Positions 23,750-33,825 of a DNA stretch of 64,000 nucleotides are shown here, piece by piece. Where the stretch lies: NCBI RefSeq assembly GCF_016907655.1, contig NZ_JAFBCL010000001.1, positions 6,668,001 through 6,732,000 of the forward strand, read 5' to 3'. Position 1 is the first letter of the stretch. The number at the start of each line of letters is the position of its first letter. Source of the stretch: Saccharothrix algeriensis. GTDB taxonomy: Bacteria > Actinomycetota > Actinomycetes > Mycobacteriales > Pseudonocardiaceae. The position numbers were made by a program, and so were the translations under genes. The notes beneath the pieces were generated by a model. The model did not search any database. It saw nothing but the letters and a program-made list of their open reading frames with translations, and was not told the origin of the DNA.

Positions 23750-24574
23750 ATGCCGTCCCCGCTCGACCTGTTCGACCTGAAGGGCAAGACAGCGCTCGTC
23801 ACCGGGGCGTCCCGGGGGATCGGCCGGGCGATCGCGGTCGGGCTCGCCGCGGCCGGCGCCGACGTGGCGGTGCTGGCGCGGAGCACGACCGCGCTGGAGG
23901 AGGTGGCCGGGGAGGTCGAGGACCTCGGCCGCCGCGCGCTCGTGCTGACCTGCGACGTGACCGACGGCGAGCAGGTCCGGGCCGCGGCGGCGACCGCCCG
24001 GGCCGGGTTCGGCGACCCGGACGTGCTGGTCAACAACGCCGGGGGGATCGGCCACGCGGGACCGTTCCTCGACCTGGACCTCGCCGACTGGACGCACGTG
24101 CTGCGGCTGAACCTGGAGTCGGTGGTCCACGTCTGCCAGGTCTTCGGCCGGCGGCTGGTGGAGCGCGGCGGCGGCTCGGTCGTCAACGTCTCGTCCATCG
24201 CCGGGCTCGCGGGCACGCCGATGCTGGCCCACTACGCGGTGACCAAGGCGGCCCTCATCTCGCTCACCCGGACGCTGGCCGCCGAGTGGGCGCCGGCGGG
24301 CGTGCGGGTGAACGCCCTGGTGCCGGGGTGGGTCCGGACCGACCTGACCGAGGCGTTCCTCGCCGACCCGGACGCCGCGGCCGGGCTGCTCGCCGCCGTG
24401 CCCTCCGGCGCGTTCGGCAGCCCCGAGGACGTCGTCGGCGCGGTGGTCTACCTCGCGGGCGACGCCTCGCGCTCGGTCACCGGCGGCTGCCTGGTCGCCG
24501 ACGGCGGCACGACCTGCTTCGTCGGCGGCCCGCAGATGCTCGGCTTCCTCCGGCACGGCCGCACCCCCGCCTGA
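23750..24574 (+). CDS. Short-chain dehydrogenase, 3-oxoacyl reductase type
   Basis: A 274-residue SDR with TGASRGIGRAIA (cofactor), VLVNNAGG, the catalytic Ser in VVNVSSIAG and HYAVTKAAL with Tyr and Lys. The sequence is close to FabG-like ketoreductases; the RSTTALEEV after the second strand suggests NADPH. A plausible role is reduction of beta-keto intermediates of the AT-ACP/KS system encoded next. It is the second of six same-strand genes, 34 bp after the acyltransferase gene and with ribosome site GGAGG before its ATG. Confidence 0.88.
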   Translation: MPSPLDLFDLKGKTALVTGASRGIGRAIAVGLAAAGADVAVLARSTTALEEVAGEVEDLGRRALVLTCDVTDGEQVRAAAATARAGFGDPDVLVNNAGGIGHAGPFLDLDLADWTHVLRLNLESVVHVCQVFGRRLVERGGGSVVNVSSIAGLAGTPMLAHYAVTKAALISLTRTLAAEWAPAGVRVNALVPGWVRTDLTEAFLADPDAAAGLLAAVPSGAFGSPEDVVGAVVYLAGDASRSVTGGCLVADGGTTCFVGGPQMLGFLRHGRTPA

Positions 24575-24606
24575 CCCGACCACACCGGCTCCCGGAGGGA
24601 CCCACC

Positions 24607-26196
24607 GTGTCCGACCGCCCCGTTCTGCTGTTCCCCGGTCTCGGCGCCTGCTCCGCCGGGGTCCTCAGACAGGCCCGGCAGCACCACGCCGAGGTCGACG
24701 AGACGTTCGCGGAGATCGACCGCGCCGCCGCCCGGCTGGGCGTGCCGGCGGTGTCACCGGTCCTGTTCGCCGGCGCGCCGGTGTCGGTGCGGGACCTGCT
24801 CGCCGGACCGGCGGAGGTGGCGCAGCTCGCCGTCTTCGGCGTGTCGGTGGCCGTGCACCGGATCCTCGCCGCCCGGGGGGTGCGGCCCCGGCTGCTCGTC
24901 GGGCACAGCTTCGGCGAGATGGCGGCCCTGGTCGCGGCCGGGGCGTTCACGCTCGCGGACGGGGTGCGGCTGGTGTGCGCGCGGGCGGCGGCGCTGGAGC
25001 CGTGGGAGGGCCGCGGCGGGATGGCCGCGATCGGCCTGGACGAGGAGACCGCCGGCCACCTCGTGGGCGTGCTCGGGGACACCGACCTCGTCGTGGCGTG
25101 CCTGAACGCGCCCCGGCAGACGGTGCTGGCCGGCTCCCCGCCGGAGCTCGACCGCGCCGAACGGCTCGCCGCGGCGCTGGGCGTCCAGTTCGCCCGCCTG
25201 CACCTGCCTTACGCCTCGCACCACCCGTCGATGAGGGCTGCGGTGGGCGATTTCATGGCCCGGATGGCGAACGTGCGGCAGCAGCCGTTGCAGCAGCCGG
25301 TGTACTCACCGATCCACCGCCGCCACTACACCGATGACGACGACCTGCGCCTGGCCCTCGCCGAATGCCTGGTGCTGCCCGTGCGGTTCACCGACACCGT
25401 GCGGTGGTTGCACGCCAGGGGGTGCACGACGTTCATCGAGAGCGGGGCGCTCAACGCGTTGACCAAGTGCGTGCAGCAGACCGTGCCGGGGGTGCGCGTG
25501 TTCGCCCCGTTGCTCGACCCGGCGCGGGAGGACGCCGGGCTGCGCGCCGCGGCCGAGTCGGGCGGGCGCGCGGACCCGCTCCCGGACCCCTTGTCGCACA
25601 ACGGCAACGGACAGGTGGGCACGCCGCCGACCGTCCCGGCTGCCCCGTGGCCGGTCCCGGTCGAGCCGCCGGCCCCGCTGTCGTCGGTCGCTCCCGCACC
25701 GCAGGCTGCCCTGCCGACGCCGTCCGCGCCGTCGCCCGCCACGTCGTCACCCGCCACGCCGTCGTTCGCCGCGCTGACGCCGTCCGCACCGCCGCCGTCC
25801 GCGCTGACGCCGGCCGAGTCGATGCCCGCCGAGCCGTCACCGTTCGCGCCGTCGCCCACCGGGTTGCCGGCGGTCGCGGTGGAGAGCCAGGTGGTCGGTG
25901 TCGTCGCCGAACCGCCCGCCGCCCCCTCCGCGCTCGCGGGGTGGGACCGGCCGCGGGTCGTCGCCGAGCTGCGCGAGCTGTACGCGCGGGCGCTGGAGTA
26001 CCCGGCCGACCTGCTGACCGAGGACGCCCTGCTGGAAGCGGAACTGGGCGTCGACTCGCTGAAGCAGACCTCGCTGCTGACGAAGGTCGCCGCGCGGTTC
26101 GGGCTGCCCGACCGGGTGGCGGACCTGCCCGTGTGGGAGCTGCCGACGCTGGGCCGCATCGCCGACTACGTGACCGGTGCGGGGACGGCGCGGTGA
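24607..26196 (+). CDS. Acyltransferase-acyl carrier protein (AT-ACP) of a PUFA-like synthase
   Basis: A 529-residue two-domain protein. Residues 1-300 are a FabD/PKS-type AT with GHSFGE (Ser101) and the later YASHHPSM containing the second catalytic His. A 150-residue Pro/Ala/Ser linker follows. The C-terminal ACP (about 445-525) carries LGVDSLKQ with the pantetheine Ser484. The LGVDSLK form resembles the LGIDSIK of PUFA-synthase carriers more than the GxDSL of modular PKS. The AT loop YASHH does not match the malonyl GHSVGE/HAFH set exactly, so the extender unit is uncertain. It starts at GTG 24607 after GGAGGGA and overlaps the megasynthase gene by GTGA, so the two proteins are meant to work together. 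Confidence 0.85.
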   Translation: MSDRPVLLFPGLGACSAGVLRQARQHHAEVDETFAEIDRAAARLGVPAVSPVLFAGAPVSVRDLLAGPAEVAQLAVFGVSVAVHRILAARGVRPRLLVGHSFGEMAALVAAGAFTLADGVRLVCARAAALEPWEGRGGMAAIGLDEETAGHLVGVLGDTDLVVACLNAPRQTVLAGSPPELDRAERLAAALGVQFARLHLPYASHHPSMRAAVGDFMARMANVRQQPLQQPVYSPIHRRHYTDDDDLRLALAECLVLPVRFTDTVRWLHARGCTTFIESGALNALTKCVQQTVPGVRVFAPLLDPAREDAGLRAAAESGGRADPLPDPLSHNGNGQVGTPPTVPAAPWPVPVEPPAPLSSVAPAPQAALPTPSAPSPATSSPATPSFAALTPSAPPPSALTPAESMPAEPSPFAPSPTGLPAVAVESQVVGVVAEPPAAPSALAGWDRPRVVAELRELYARALEYPADLLTEDALLEAELGVDSLKQTSLLTKVAARFGLPDRVADLPVWELPTLGRIADYVTGAGTAR

Positions 26197-29100
26197 CGGG
26201 GGAGTTCGCGGGTCGCGTGGTCGTGGTGACCGGGGGCGCGCGCGGTGTGGGGCGGGCGATCACCGAGGCGTTCGCGCGGCGCGGCGCGCAGGTGGTGCTC
26301 AACTACTTCCACGCCACGGCCGAGGCGCCCCGGGTCGTCGCCGAGCTGACCGGCCGCGGCGCGTCGGTGTGGGCGGTGCGCGCCTCGGTCGCGGTGGCCG
26401 AGCAGGTCGACGCCCTGTTCGACGAGGTGGAACGCCGGTGCGGCGCGGTCGACGTGCTGGTGAACAACGCGGCCTCGGGCGCGCTGCTGCCGCTGGACCG
26501 GCTGCACGAGTCGCACTGGCAGCGGGCCGTGGACACCAACCTGCGCGGCGGCCTGCGGTGCGCCCGGCGGGCGGCGGCGCTGATGGCGCGGCGCGGGGGA
26601 GGCGCGATCGTCAACCTGTCCTCGGTCGGCAGCTCCCTGGTGATCGGCGACTACGCCGCCGTGGGCACCACGAAGGCGGCGGTCGAGGCGCTGACCCGCT
26701 ACCTGGCCGTGGAGTTCGCCCCCGCCGGCATCCGGGTCAACACCGCGTCCGGCGGCCTGCTCGACGGCGCGGTGGCCGGCCTGTTCCCCGACGCCGCGCG
26801 GCTGGCCGAGCGGGTGCGCGCGGCGACCCCGCTGGGGCGCCGGCTGGGGCGGGAGGAGGAGCTGGCCGAGCTGGTGGTGTTCCTGGCCTCGCCCGCCGCG
26901 TCGTGGATCACCGGCCAGACGGTGGTCGCCGACGGCGGGCTGTCCCTGGGCTCCGCGATGCTGACCGCCCCGGACCGGGCGGACGCCACGCCGCCCCTGC
27001 TCCCCGCGACCCCGCCACCCCCGGACCCACCCCCCGCCCCGACAGGCCCGACGCCTCCCGCCGCGACTCCACCGGCCCCGCCTCTTCCCGACCCGGCCTC
27101 TCCTGCTCCGGCACCTTCTACCCCGACCCCACCGGTCGCGACTGCGCGGACCCCGCTCCCGCCGGCGTCGCCCACCCCGGAACCACCGCCGTCCGCCGCC
27201 GTGGTGCGCTCCGACGCCATGGAGGTGGCGGTGGTCGGTGTCGGCGTGGTGACCCCCGGCGCGAACGACCCCGAGGAGCTGTGGCGGGTCCTGTCCGAGG
27301 GCAGGAACGTGTTCCGCCGCCCCGTCCTGTTCGACGTCGAGTCCTTCCACTCCACCGATCCCGAGGCCGAGGACCGCACCTACTCCCCGGAATCCGGCTT
27401 CATCACCGGCTTCCGGCCCCACCCGCGCCTGGCGGCGGAGCTGGCCGAGGACCCGGCGCTCAGCCGCGAGGCCACCACGCTCTGGCTGCGCCACTGCCTG
27501 CACACGGCGCTGGACGGGGTGCGCGGGCACGCCCGCGGGCGCTGCTTCGCCGCGTTCGGCTACACCGCCGACGGCAGCCAGGACCTGGAGGGCCACCTGG
27601 TGCTGACCGGCTACCTCGACCGGCTGGCCGACCGGCTGCCCGCCGACGCCGCGCACCTGCTGCGCGCCCGCTACGACCGGCTCGGGCAGCCACCGCACGA
27701 GTTCCTGCCGCACCGGGTGGGCCGCAACGCCGTCGCGGGTCTGCTGCCCGCCGACACCGAGGTGGTCATGGTCGACACCGCCTGCTCCTCCTCGCTCTAC
27801 GCCGTCGACCTGGGCGTGAAGGCGTTGCGGGAGGGCGCCGCCGACCTCGCCGTCTGCGGCGGCGCCTTCGCCTACAGCGCGCGCAACCTGGTGCTGTTCT
27901 CGAAGCTGCAAGGGCTTTCCCGCTCGGGCGTCGTGCGCTGCTTCGACCGCGCGGCGGACGGCGTGCTGTTCTCGGACGGCGCGGGCGTGGTGGTGCTCAA
28001 GCGGCTGGACCGCGCGCACGCCGACGGCGACCGGGTGCTCGGTGTCGTCGAGGGGATCGGGCTGGCCGGTGACGGCCGCGGCAAGGCCATCTACGCGCCC
28101 AACGCCGCGGGGCAGGCGCTGGCGCTGCGGCGGGCGCACGAGCGCGCCGGGGTCGCCGCGCCCGACCTCGGCTGGGTGATCGCCCACGCCACCGGCACCA
28201 GGGCGGGCGACAGCGCGGAGTTGGCGGCGCTGCGGGAGGTCGCCGGTCGGGGCGGGCCCGTGCCGCTGTCGTCCAACAAGGCCGTCGTCGGGCACACCGG
28301 CTGGGCGGCGGGCCTGGTCTCGGTGAGCCAGGCGCTGTCCGGGCTGGCGCGCGACGAGGCGCCCGCGCAGCCGTACCTGAGCGACCCCATCCCGGCCGTG
28401 GTCGGGAGCCGGTTCGCGCCGCCGACGGGCCGCGCCGCGCGGGGCATCCCCGCCGGCGGCGACGGGACGCGCCGGGTGGGCGTCTCGTCGTTCGGGTTCG
28501 GCGGCACGGACGCGCACCTGGTGCTGGCCGAGGACCGGCCCGGCCGGCGGCCGGCGGTCGGCGCGGCGAGGTCGGCGGAGGACGTGGTGGTCGTCGGCTG
28601 GGCCGCCGACCTGCCCGGCGGCGTCGACCCGGCCGCCTGGCTGCGCGGCGGCGAGCCGCCGGCCGCCGGGTTCGGCGAGCACCACCCGCTGCCGGGCCCC
28701 CGGGAGGTGGCGCTGCCGCCCGCCACGCTGCGCGGCATGGACCGCGCGCAGGTCATGGTGCTGCGCGCGGTGGCGGCGCTCACCGGCCCGGTCCGGGCCG
28801 CGCTGGCGGCCCTCCACGACACGACCGGCGTCGTCGTCGGGCACGCGGGGCCCACCCGCCGGGCGGTGCACCACGCGCTGCGGTGCTACCTGGGCGACCT
28901 CGACCGGGCGCTGGCGGGGCACACCGCCGCGGACGCCGGCCTCCGCGCCTCCCTGGACCGGCTGGGCGCCGAGGTGCGCGCCCTGGCGCCCGCCGCGACC
29001 GAGGACTCGTTCCCCGGCATCATGCCGAACATCATCGCCTCCCGGCCGGCCGCCGCCCACGACTTCCGCGGCCTGAACGCGACCTTCGACGGCGGCCCGG

Positions 29101-32075
29101 ACTCGGGGCTGGTCGCGCTGCGCGCGGCCGAGCGGTACCTCGGGCACGGCGACCTCGACGTGGCCGTGGTCGCGGCGGTGAGCGGCAACACCACCGCGGA
29201 GTACCGGCGGGTGCTGGGGTCGGCGGGCGGCGGCGCGGAGCCGGCCGAGGGCGCGTTCCTGCTCGTGCTGACCCGCGAGTCGACCGCGCGGGACCGGTCG
29301 CTGCCGGTCCTGGGGCGGCTGCGCACCCGGTTCGGCCCGCCCGACCCGGCGACCGCGCCCCACCGCCGCGCGCCCCTGGCCGGGTCCGGGCGCACGTACC
29401 CGGGCGCCGATCCGCTGGTGGCGGTGCTGGCCCACCTCGTGGGCGGGCGGGGCGCCACGACGGTCGGCTCCGCGGCGGAGCCGGGCGTGCAGGTGGACGT
29501 CACCGCGCCGGCCGGGGTGACGAGGGTGGCGCGGCGGCTGCTCCCGGCCGCGCCCCGCCGGGTGCGGGCGGGGCTGCCCGCCGTGCCGCCGGGCAGCCTC
29601 GTCCTGCTCTCCGAACCCGGCCTGCTCGACGGCGCGACCCTGCCCGACGGCGTGCGCGTCGTCATCGCTCCCGCCTCGCGGCCCGACCGCCCGGCGACCG
29701 CTGAGGCGACCGCTGAGGGGGCCGCCGCTGAGGAAGCCGCTATCGGGGAAGCGGCCATCGAGGAAGCCGAGGCCCTGCTGCCCGCGACCGGAACGCCGTT
29801 CGAGCACGTCCGGGTGCTGGCCCGGTTGGACGCCGCCGACGCGGATCCGGCCGACCTCTCCGCGCTCGACCGCCTGCGCGGCCTGCACGACCTGGCGCTG
29901 CTCGCCGCCAAGCGGTGGAGCGGGGGAGCGGGCTCCTCCTACGCGGTGCTGATGGTGGACGCGGTCCGCGCGGGTGCGCCCCACCCGGCGACCGGTCCGT
30001 TCACGGGGCTGGTCAAGGCGTTGGCCAGGGAGGCTCCCGACGCCCTGGCGTTCGCCGTCGTGACCGACGAGCCCGACCCGGCGGCGGGCCTGGGGCTGGT
30101 CGCCCTGGAGACGGCCAGAGCGCACGACCTGGCCGTGGTGGTGCACGCGTCGGCCGGGCGCGGGGAATACCGGCTGGTGGAGGACACCGGCCCGGCCGCT
30201 GCCGCCGAGCCCTCACCCGTCGAGCCTTCACCCACCGGGCACTCGACCACCGGGCACTCGACCGACGGAAGCCCGGCCGACGGAAGCCCGGCCGACGGGC
30301 AGCTCCCCGAGGGGCGCTCACCCCGGGGTCGCCCCGGCGACCGGCCGCCGGAGCGGGGGCTCCCGCGCGGCGTGGTCGTGGTGGCCGGTGGCACGCGGGG
30401 CCTCGTGGCGCGGGTCCTGACCCGGCTGGTGGAGCAGGCCGCTCCGGAGGCGGTGTACCTGCTGGGTCGCCACGCGCCGCAGGCCGCCGACCTCCCGTCG
30501 CGCCCGGACTTCCTCGCCGAGCAGCACCGGAGGCACCCGGAGCGGGCGGTGGCGCGGTTGTCGGCCGAGTACGACCGGCGCGCGGCGGCGGCCTCGGTGG
30601 CGCGGACCGTGCGCGACCTCGCCGAGCGGTGCGGCGGCGACCGCGTCCGCTTCCTGCCCTGCGACCTCACCGACCCCGAGCAGACCCGGGCGGCGATCGG
30701 TCGGGTGCTGGCCGCGCACGGCGAGGTGGACCTGCTGGTCAACGCCGCCGGCGCGCACCACGGCGGACGCCTCGCGACCACCCCGCCGGCCACCCTGCGC
30801 CGGGTGCGCGACACGAAGCTGCTGGCCTACCTCAACCTGCGCGGGGCGTTCGGCGACCGCGGCCCGGCCCGGTGGCTCAACGTCGGCTCCCTGCTGGCGG
30901 TGCTGGGCTGGGCCGGCGAGGCGGACTACTGCTCGGCCAACGACGTCCTGTCGGCCGCCGCGCACTGGCGGGCCGCGACGGGCGGCGGCCACGAGGCGAC
31001 GCTGGCCTCGCCGCTGTGGGACGAGTCCGGCTTCGCCGCCGCGCCGGTGGTGCGCGACCTGCTGCGGCAGCGGGGCGCGCTCACCGGGGTGTCCGACCGC
31101 GAAGGCGTCGACCTGGTCCTGGGCGAGCTGCGGCGCGGCCTGGCCGAGCCCGAGGTGACCTGGGTGGGCGCGGCGGAGCGGCGGCTGCTCGCCGGTGGCC
31201 GGGCCCACGCGGTCGAGGTCGGGCCGGGCGCGGGCGAGGGGCTGGTGTGGCGCCCGCAGCCGGAGCTGGACGGCTACCTGCGGGGCCACCGGCTGCACGG
31301 CGTGCCGACGCTGCCGGGGGCGTGGTTCGCCGAGCTGGCGGTCGCGGCGGCACTGCGCCGCGGCCGGGAAGGGGCGCCGGTCGCGCTGTCGGACCTGGTG
31401 TTCCACGCGCCGCTGACGGTGGACGACCGCGTCTGCCGCCTGGACGTCGCGGACGACGGCGAGCACGCCGTGCGGGTGCGGGTGCTGCGCGACGTGGTCG
31501 CCCCCGACGGCCGCGTGCTGCGCCGCGACCGGCTGCACGCCGAGGCGGTGGTCGAGTTCGCCGGCGGGCGCCCCGCGCCCGAACCGCCGGACCCGCCCGA
31601 CCCCGGCGCGCCGCCGGACCCGCCCGACCCCGGCGCGCCGCCGGGCGCGGGTTTCCGCTACGCGGCGGGCCCGGTGGCCCTGGACCAGCCGTTCACCGGC
31701 CTGGTCGGCGTGCGCGTCGGCGACGGCCGGGCGCGGGCCCGGTTCCGGCCCGCGCTCGGCGGGTGGGCCGAGCGGCTGGCGGCGCTGCGGCTGCCGGTGC
31801 TGCTGGTCGACGCCCTCCTGCAGGGCGCGCTGCTGGCCCGCCACCCCGGCGCGGCGGGCGGCCTCCTGCCGGTGCCCGTCGGCGTGGCCCGGGTGGACCT
31901 GCTCAGCGCCCACAACGACGTCGAGCTGCTCGACCGGCACGGCGACGGCATCGCCGTGGTCGCGGACGGGGACGGGGCGGCGGCGCTGGCCCCGGACGGC
32001 ACGCCGCTGCTGCGGCTGGCCGGGGTGCGGGCGGTGGACGTCGCCCGCGGTCGGGAGGTGAGCCGTGCGGGATGA
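26193..32075 (+). CDS. Iterative megasynthase SDR-KS-CLF-KR-DH (PUFA/hgl-like)
   Basis: A 1960-residue enzyme. In order: an SDR domain (1-255; TGGARGVGRAIT, VLVNNAAS, YAAVGTTKAA); a proline-rich linker with repeats (260-340); a ketosynthase (342-790) with DTACSSSLYA (Cys531), HATGTRAGD and NKAVVGHTGWAAG. Next is a second thiolase-fold domain (about 800-1060) where the Cys site reads FDGGPDSGLVAL, so Cys is lost as in chain-length factors. A KR follows, with its structural half (about 1090-1390) and catalytic half (1390-1660; GGTRGL, NVGSLLAVLGWAGEADYCSA). The C-terminus is hot-dog dehydratase sequence (about 1690-1960) with HRLHGVPTLP and DALLQ. There is no AT, ACP or ER inside; the AT-ACP gene overlaps it. 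It should build a reduced or polyene acyl chain iteratively. Domain calls are good; the product is unknown. Confidence 0.85.
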   Translation: MTGEFAGRVVVVTGGARGVGRAITEAFARRGAQVVLNYFHATAEAPRVVAELTGRGASVWAVRASVAVAEQVDALFDEVERRCGAVDVLVNNAASGALLPLDRLHESHWQRAVDTNLRGGLRCARRAAALMARRGGGAIVNLSSVGSSLVIGDYAAVGTTKAAVEALTRYLAVEFAPAGIRVNTASGGLLDGAVAGLFPDAARLAERVRAATPLGRRLGREEELAELVVFLASPAASWITGQTVVADGGLSLGSAMLTAPDRADATPPLLPATPPPPDPPPAPTGPTPPAATPPAPPLPDPASPAPAPSTPTPPVATARTPLPPASPTPEPPPSAAVVRSDAMEVAVVGVGVVTPGANDPEELWRVLSEGRNVFRRPVLFDVESFHSTDPEAEDRTYSPESGFITGFRPHPRLAAELAEDPALSREATTLWLRHCLHTALDGVRGHARGRCFAAFGYTADGSQDLEGHLVLTGYLDRLADRLPADAAHLLRARYDRLGQPPHEFLPHRVGRNAVAGLLPADTEVVMVDTACSSSLYAVDLGVKALREGAADLAVCGGAFAYSARNLVLFSKLQGLSRSGVVRCFDRAADGVLFSDGAGVVVLKRLDRAHADGDRVLGVVEGIGLAGDGRGKAIYAPNAAGQALALRRAHERAGVAAPDLGWVIAHATGTRAGDSAELAALREVAGRGGPVPLSSNKAVVGHTGWAAGLVSVSQALSGLARDEAPAQPYLSDPIPAVVGSRFAPPTGRAARGIPAGGDGTRRVGVSSFGFGGTDAHLVLAEDRPGRRPAVGAARSAEDVVVVGWAADLPGGVDPAAWLRGGEPPAAGFGEHHPLPGPREVALPPATLRGMDRAQVMVLRAVAALTGPVRAALAALHDTTGVVVGHAGPTRRAVHHALRCYLGDLDRALAGHTAADAGLRASLDRLGAEVRALAPAATEDSFPGIMPNIIASRPAAAHDFRGLNATFDGGPDSGLVALRAAERYLGHGDLDVAVVAAVSGNTTAEYRRVLGSAGGGAEPAEGAFLLVLTRESTARDRSLPVLGRLRTRFGPPDPATAPHRRAPLAGSGRTYPGADPLVAVLAHLVGGRGATTVGSAAEPGVQVDVTAPAGVTRVARRLLPAAPRRVRAGLPAVPPGSLVLLSEPGLLDGATLPDGVRVVIAPASRPDRPATAEATAEGAAAEEAAIGEAAIEEAEALLPATGTPFEHVRVLARLDAADADPADLSALDRLRGLHDLALLAAKRWSGGAGSSYAVLMVDAVRAGAPHPATGPFTGLVKALAREAPDALAFAVVTDEPDPAAGLGLVALETARAHDLAVVVHASAGRGEYRLVEDTGPAAAAEPSPVEPSPTGHSTTGHSTDGSPADGSPADGQLPEGRSPRGRPGDRPPERGLPRGVVVVAGGTRGLVARVLTRLVEQAAPEAVYLLGRHAPQAADLPSRPDFLAEQHRRHPERAVARLSAEYDRRAAAASVARTVRDLAERCGGDRVRFLPCDLTDPEQTRAAIGRVLAAHGEVDLLVNAAGAHHGGRLATTPPATLRRVRDTKLLAYLNLRGAFGDRGPARWLNVGSLLAVLGWAGEADYCSANDVLSAAAHWRAATGGGHEATLASPLWDESGFAAAPVVRDLLRQRGALTGVSDREGVDLVLGELRRGLAEPEVTWVGAAERRLLAGGRAHAVEVGPGAGEGLVWRPQPELDGYLRGHRLHGVPTLPGAWFAELAVAAALRRGREGAPVALSDLVFHAPLTVDDRVCRLDVADDGEHAVRVRVLRDVVAPDGRVLRRDRLHAEAVVEFAGGRPAPEPPDPPDPGAPPDPPDPGAPPGAGFRYAAGPVALDQPFTGLVGVRVGDGRARARFRPALGGWAERLAALRLPVLLVDALLQGALLARHPGAAGGLLPVPVGVARVDLLSAHNDVELLDRHGDGIAVVADGDGAAALAPDGTPLLRLAGVRAVDVARGREVSRAG

Positions 32076-33825
32076 GGGCTTCCGGGAGGCGCTGGCCGAG
32101 CTGTACCGGCACGAGGTGTTCCGGCCGCGCGAAGGGCTGGACTACCGGCAGCGCTGCGCGTTGACCTACGACCGGCTGCGGGTGCTGGGGCAGCGCCTGC
32201 CGCCGGGCAGCGCGCTGCTGCGCGACCCGGCGCGGCTGCACACCGCGCTGGAGTGGGCGGCGGTCGCCGACCCGCCGCTGTTCCTGGCCCTGACCCTGCA
32301 CGTGTGCCTGAGCCTGGGCGCGATCGTGGAGTTCGGCGGCGAGCGGGCCGCGTACCACGTGCGGGAGCTGGACCGCATGGCGAGCTTCGGCGCGCTGCTG
32401 GTGACCGAGGCCGGTCGGGGCAACAGCCACCTGGGCATCCGGACCGAGGCCGAGTACGACCCGGCGAGCGGGCAGTTCGCGCTGCGCACCCCGGACGAGG
32501 CCGCGCGCAAGTTCATGCCCAACGTGGCCCTGCCCGGGGTGCCCAAGACGGGGGTGGTGTACGCGCGGCTGCTCGCGGGCGGGCGCGACCACGGCGTGTT
32601 CCCGTTCGTCGCGCCCATCCGCACCGCCGACGGCCTGCCGGAGGGGGTGCGCGTCACCGCGCTGCCGGAAGCGCCGCTGCTGCCGCTGGACTACGCGCTG
32701 ATCGAGTTCGACGGCCTGCGGCTGCCCCGCACGGCGCTGCTGGCCGACGACGCCCGCTTCGACGCCGACGGCGGCCTCGTGGACCCGCTCGGCGACCCGG
32801 CCCGCCGCCTGCGGCGCTCCCTGGCCGTCCGGCACGACGCGTGGGTCGCCTCCGCCGCGGCGCTGGCGGCGGTGGCCAGGGCGAGCGCGGTGAACGCGGT
32901 GCGGCACGCGCGCGAGCGCGTCACCGTGTCGCCGTTCACCGCCGAGCGCGCCGTCCTGGACCACCGCGCCCACCAGCGCCCGCTGTTCGGCGCGCTGGCG
33001 GCCTGCCACGCCCTGACCCGCCTGGTCGACCGGGTCAAGGCCACGCGCGGCCGACCGGCGGGGGACCGGCCGCCCGAGACCGACACCGCCTGGGCGCCCG
33101 GCCCCGGGCTGGACCGCACCTGCGGGCTGGTCAAGGCGGTGGCGAGCCGCGTGGCGGAGCGGGTGGCCACCGAGTGCGGCCTGCGCTGCGGGGCGCACGG
33201 CATGTTCACGCCCGGCCGGTGGGTCGAGTACCGGGGGCTGGCGCACATGCTCGGGCCGGCCGCCGGGGACGGCTACCTCATCGTCCTGGAGGCCGCGCGC
33301 GGCATGGCGGCCGGCGAGCACTACGCGCCGCCGCCACCGGACGACGACGAGGACAGCGGGGACCTGCTCGACCCGGCGGTGTGGCTGCGCCTGTCCCGCG
33401 CGCGGGAGCGGTTGCTGCACGAGCGGCTGGTCGCGCGGCCGGCCGGCCGGGACGGGTTCGAGGGCTGGAACGACCGGAGCCTGCCGGGCCGGGAGTTCGT
33501 CGACGCGCACGTGGAGCGGCTGATGCTCGAAGCCGTGCTCGCCCCGCCGACCGACGCGCTCCCCGCCGCGGCGGTCGACCTGACCCGAGCGCTGAGCGCC
33601 CTGCACGCGCTGCACCACGTGGTCCGCCACTCCGGCTTCCACCTCCGCGCGGGCCTGCTCACGCCGGACCAGGCCGGGCGGCTCGACGCGTTCGACAACG
33701 GGCTGTGCGATCGGGTGGCGGCGGGGCTCGACCAGCTGCCGGCCGTGCTCGACGTGCCGGCCGAACTGCTCGCCCACCCGAGCCCGGTCGCGCTCCCGCC
33801 GCCGGCCGGCCGGAGCCGGCGGTGA
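32065..33825 (+). CDS. Acyl-CoA oxidase-like flavoenzyme
   Basis: A 586-residue protein with acyl-CoA oxidase layout. The FAD/substrate region reads FGALLVTEAGRGNSHLGIRT (the family has TELGHGSN at this place), followed by an extended middle domain and a long C-terminal helical part (ending near LHALHHVVRHSGFHLRAG). The start is GTG 32065 with GGGAGG upstream; it overlaps the end of the megasynthase gene by 11 bp. In this locus it may insert or remove double bonds in the carrier-bound or CoA-bound chain, since no enoylreductase domain is present. Whether it uses oxygen or another acceptor cannot be told. Family call is by motif and size. Confidence 0.78.
   Translation: MRDEGFREALAELYRHEVFRPREGLDYRQRCALTYDRLRVLGQRLPPGSALLRDPARLHTALEWAAVADPPLFLALTLHVCLSLGAIVEFGGERAAYHVRELDRMASFGALLVTEAGRGNSHLGIRTEAEYDPASGQFALRTPDEAARKFMPNVALPGVPKTGVVYARLLAGGRDHGVFPFVAPIRTADGLPEGVRVTALPEAPLLPLDYALIEFDGLRLPRTALLADDARFDADGGLVDPLGDPARRLRRSLAVRHDAWVASAAALAAVARASAVNAVRHARERVTVSPFTAERAVLDHRAHQRPLFGALAACHALTRLVDRVKATRGRPAGDRPPETDTAWAPGPGLDRTCGLVKAVASRVAERVATECGLRCGAHGMFTPGRWVEYRGLAHMLGPAAGDGYLIVLEAARGMAAGEHYAPPPPDDDEDSGDLLDPAVWLRLSRARERLLHERLVARPAGRDGFEGWNDRSLPGREFVDAHVERLMLEAVLAPPTDALPAAAVDLTRALSALHALHHVVRHSGFHLRAGLLTPDQAGRLDAFDNGLCDRVAAGLDQLPAVLDVPAELLAHPSPVALPPPAGRSRR

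Noticed and set aside
24607..32075. Enediyne or modular type I PKS
   Set aside because: AT and ACP are on a separate protein, there is no internal ACP after the KS and no enediyne-type terminal domain; the KS-CLF fusion argues for a PUFA/hgl-like system.
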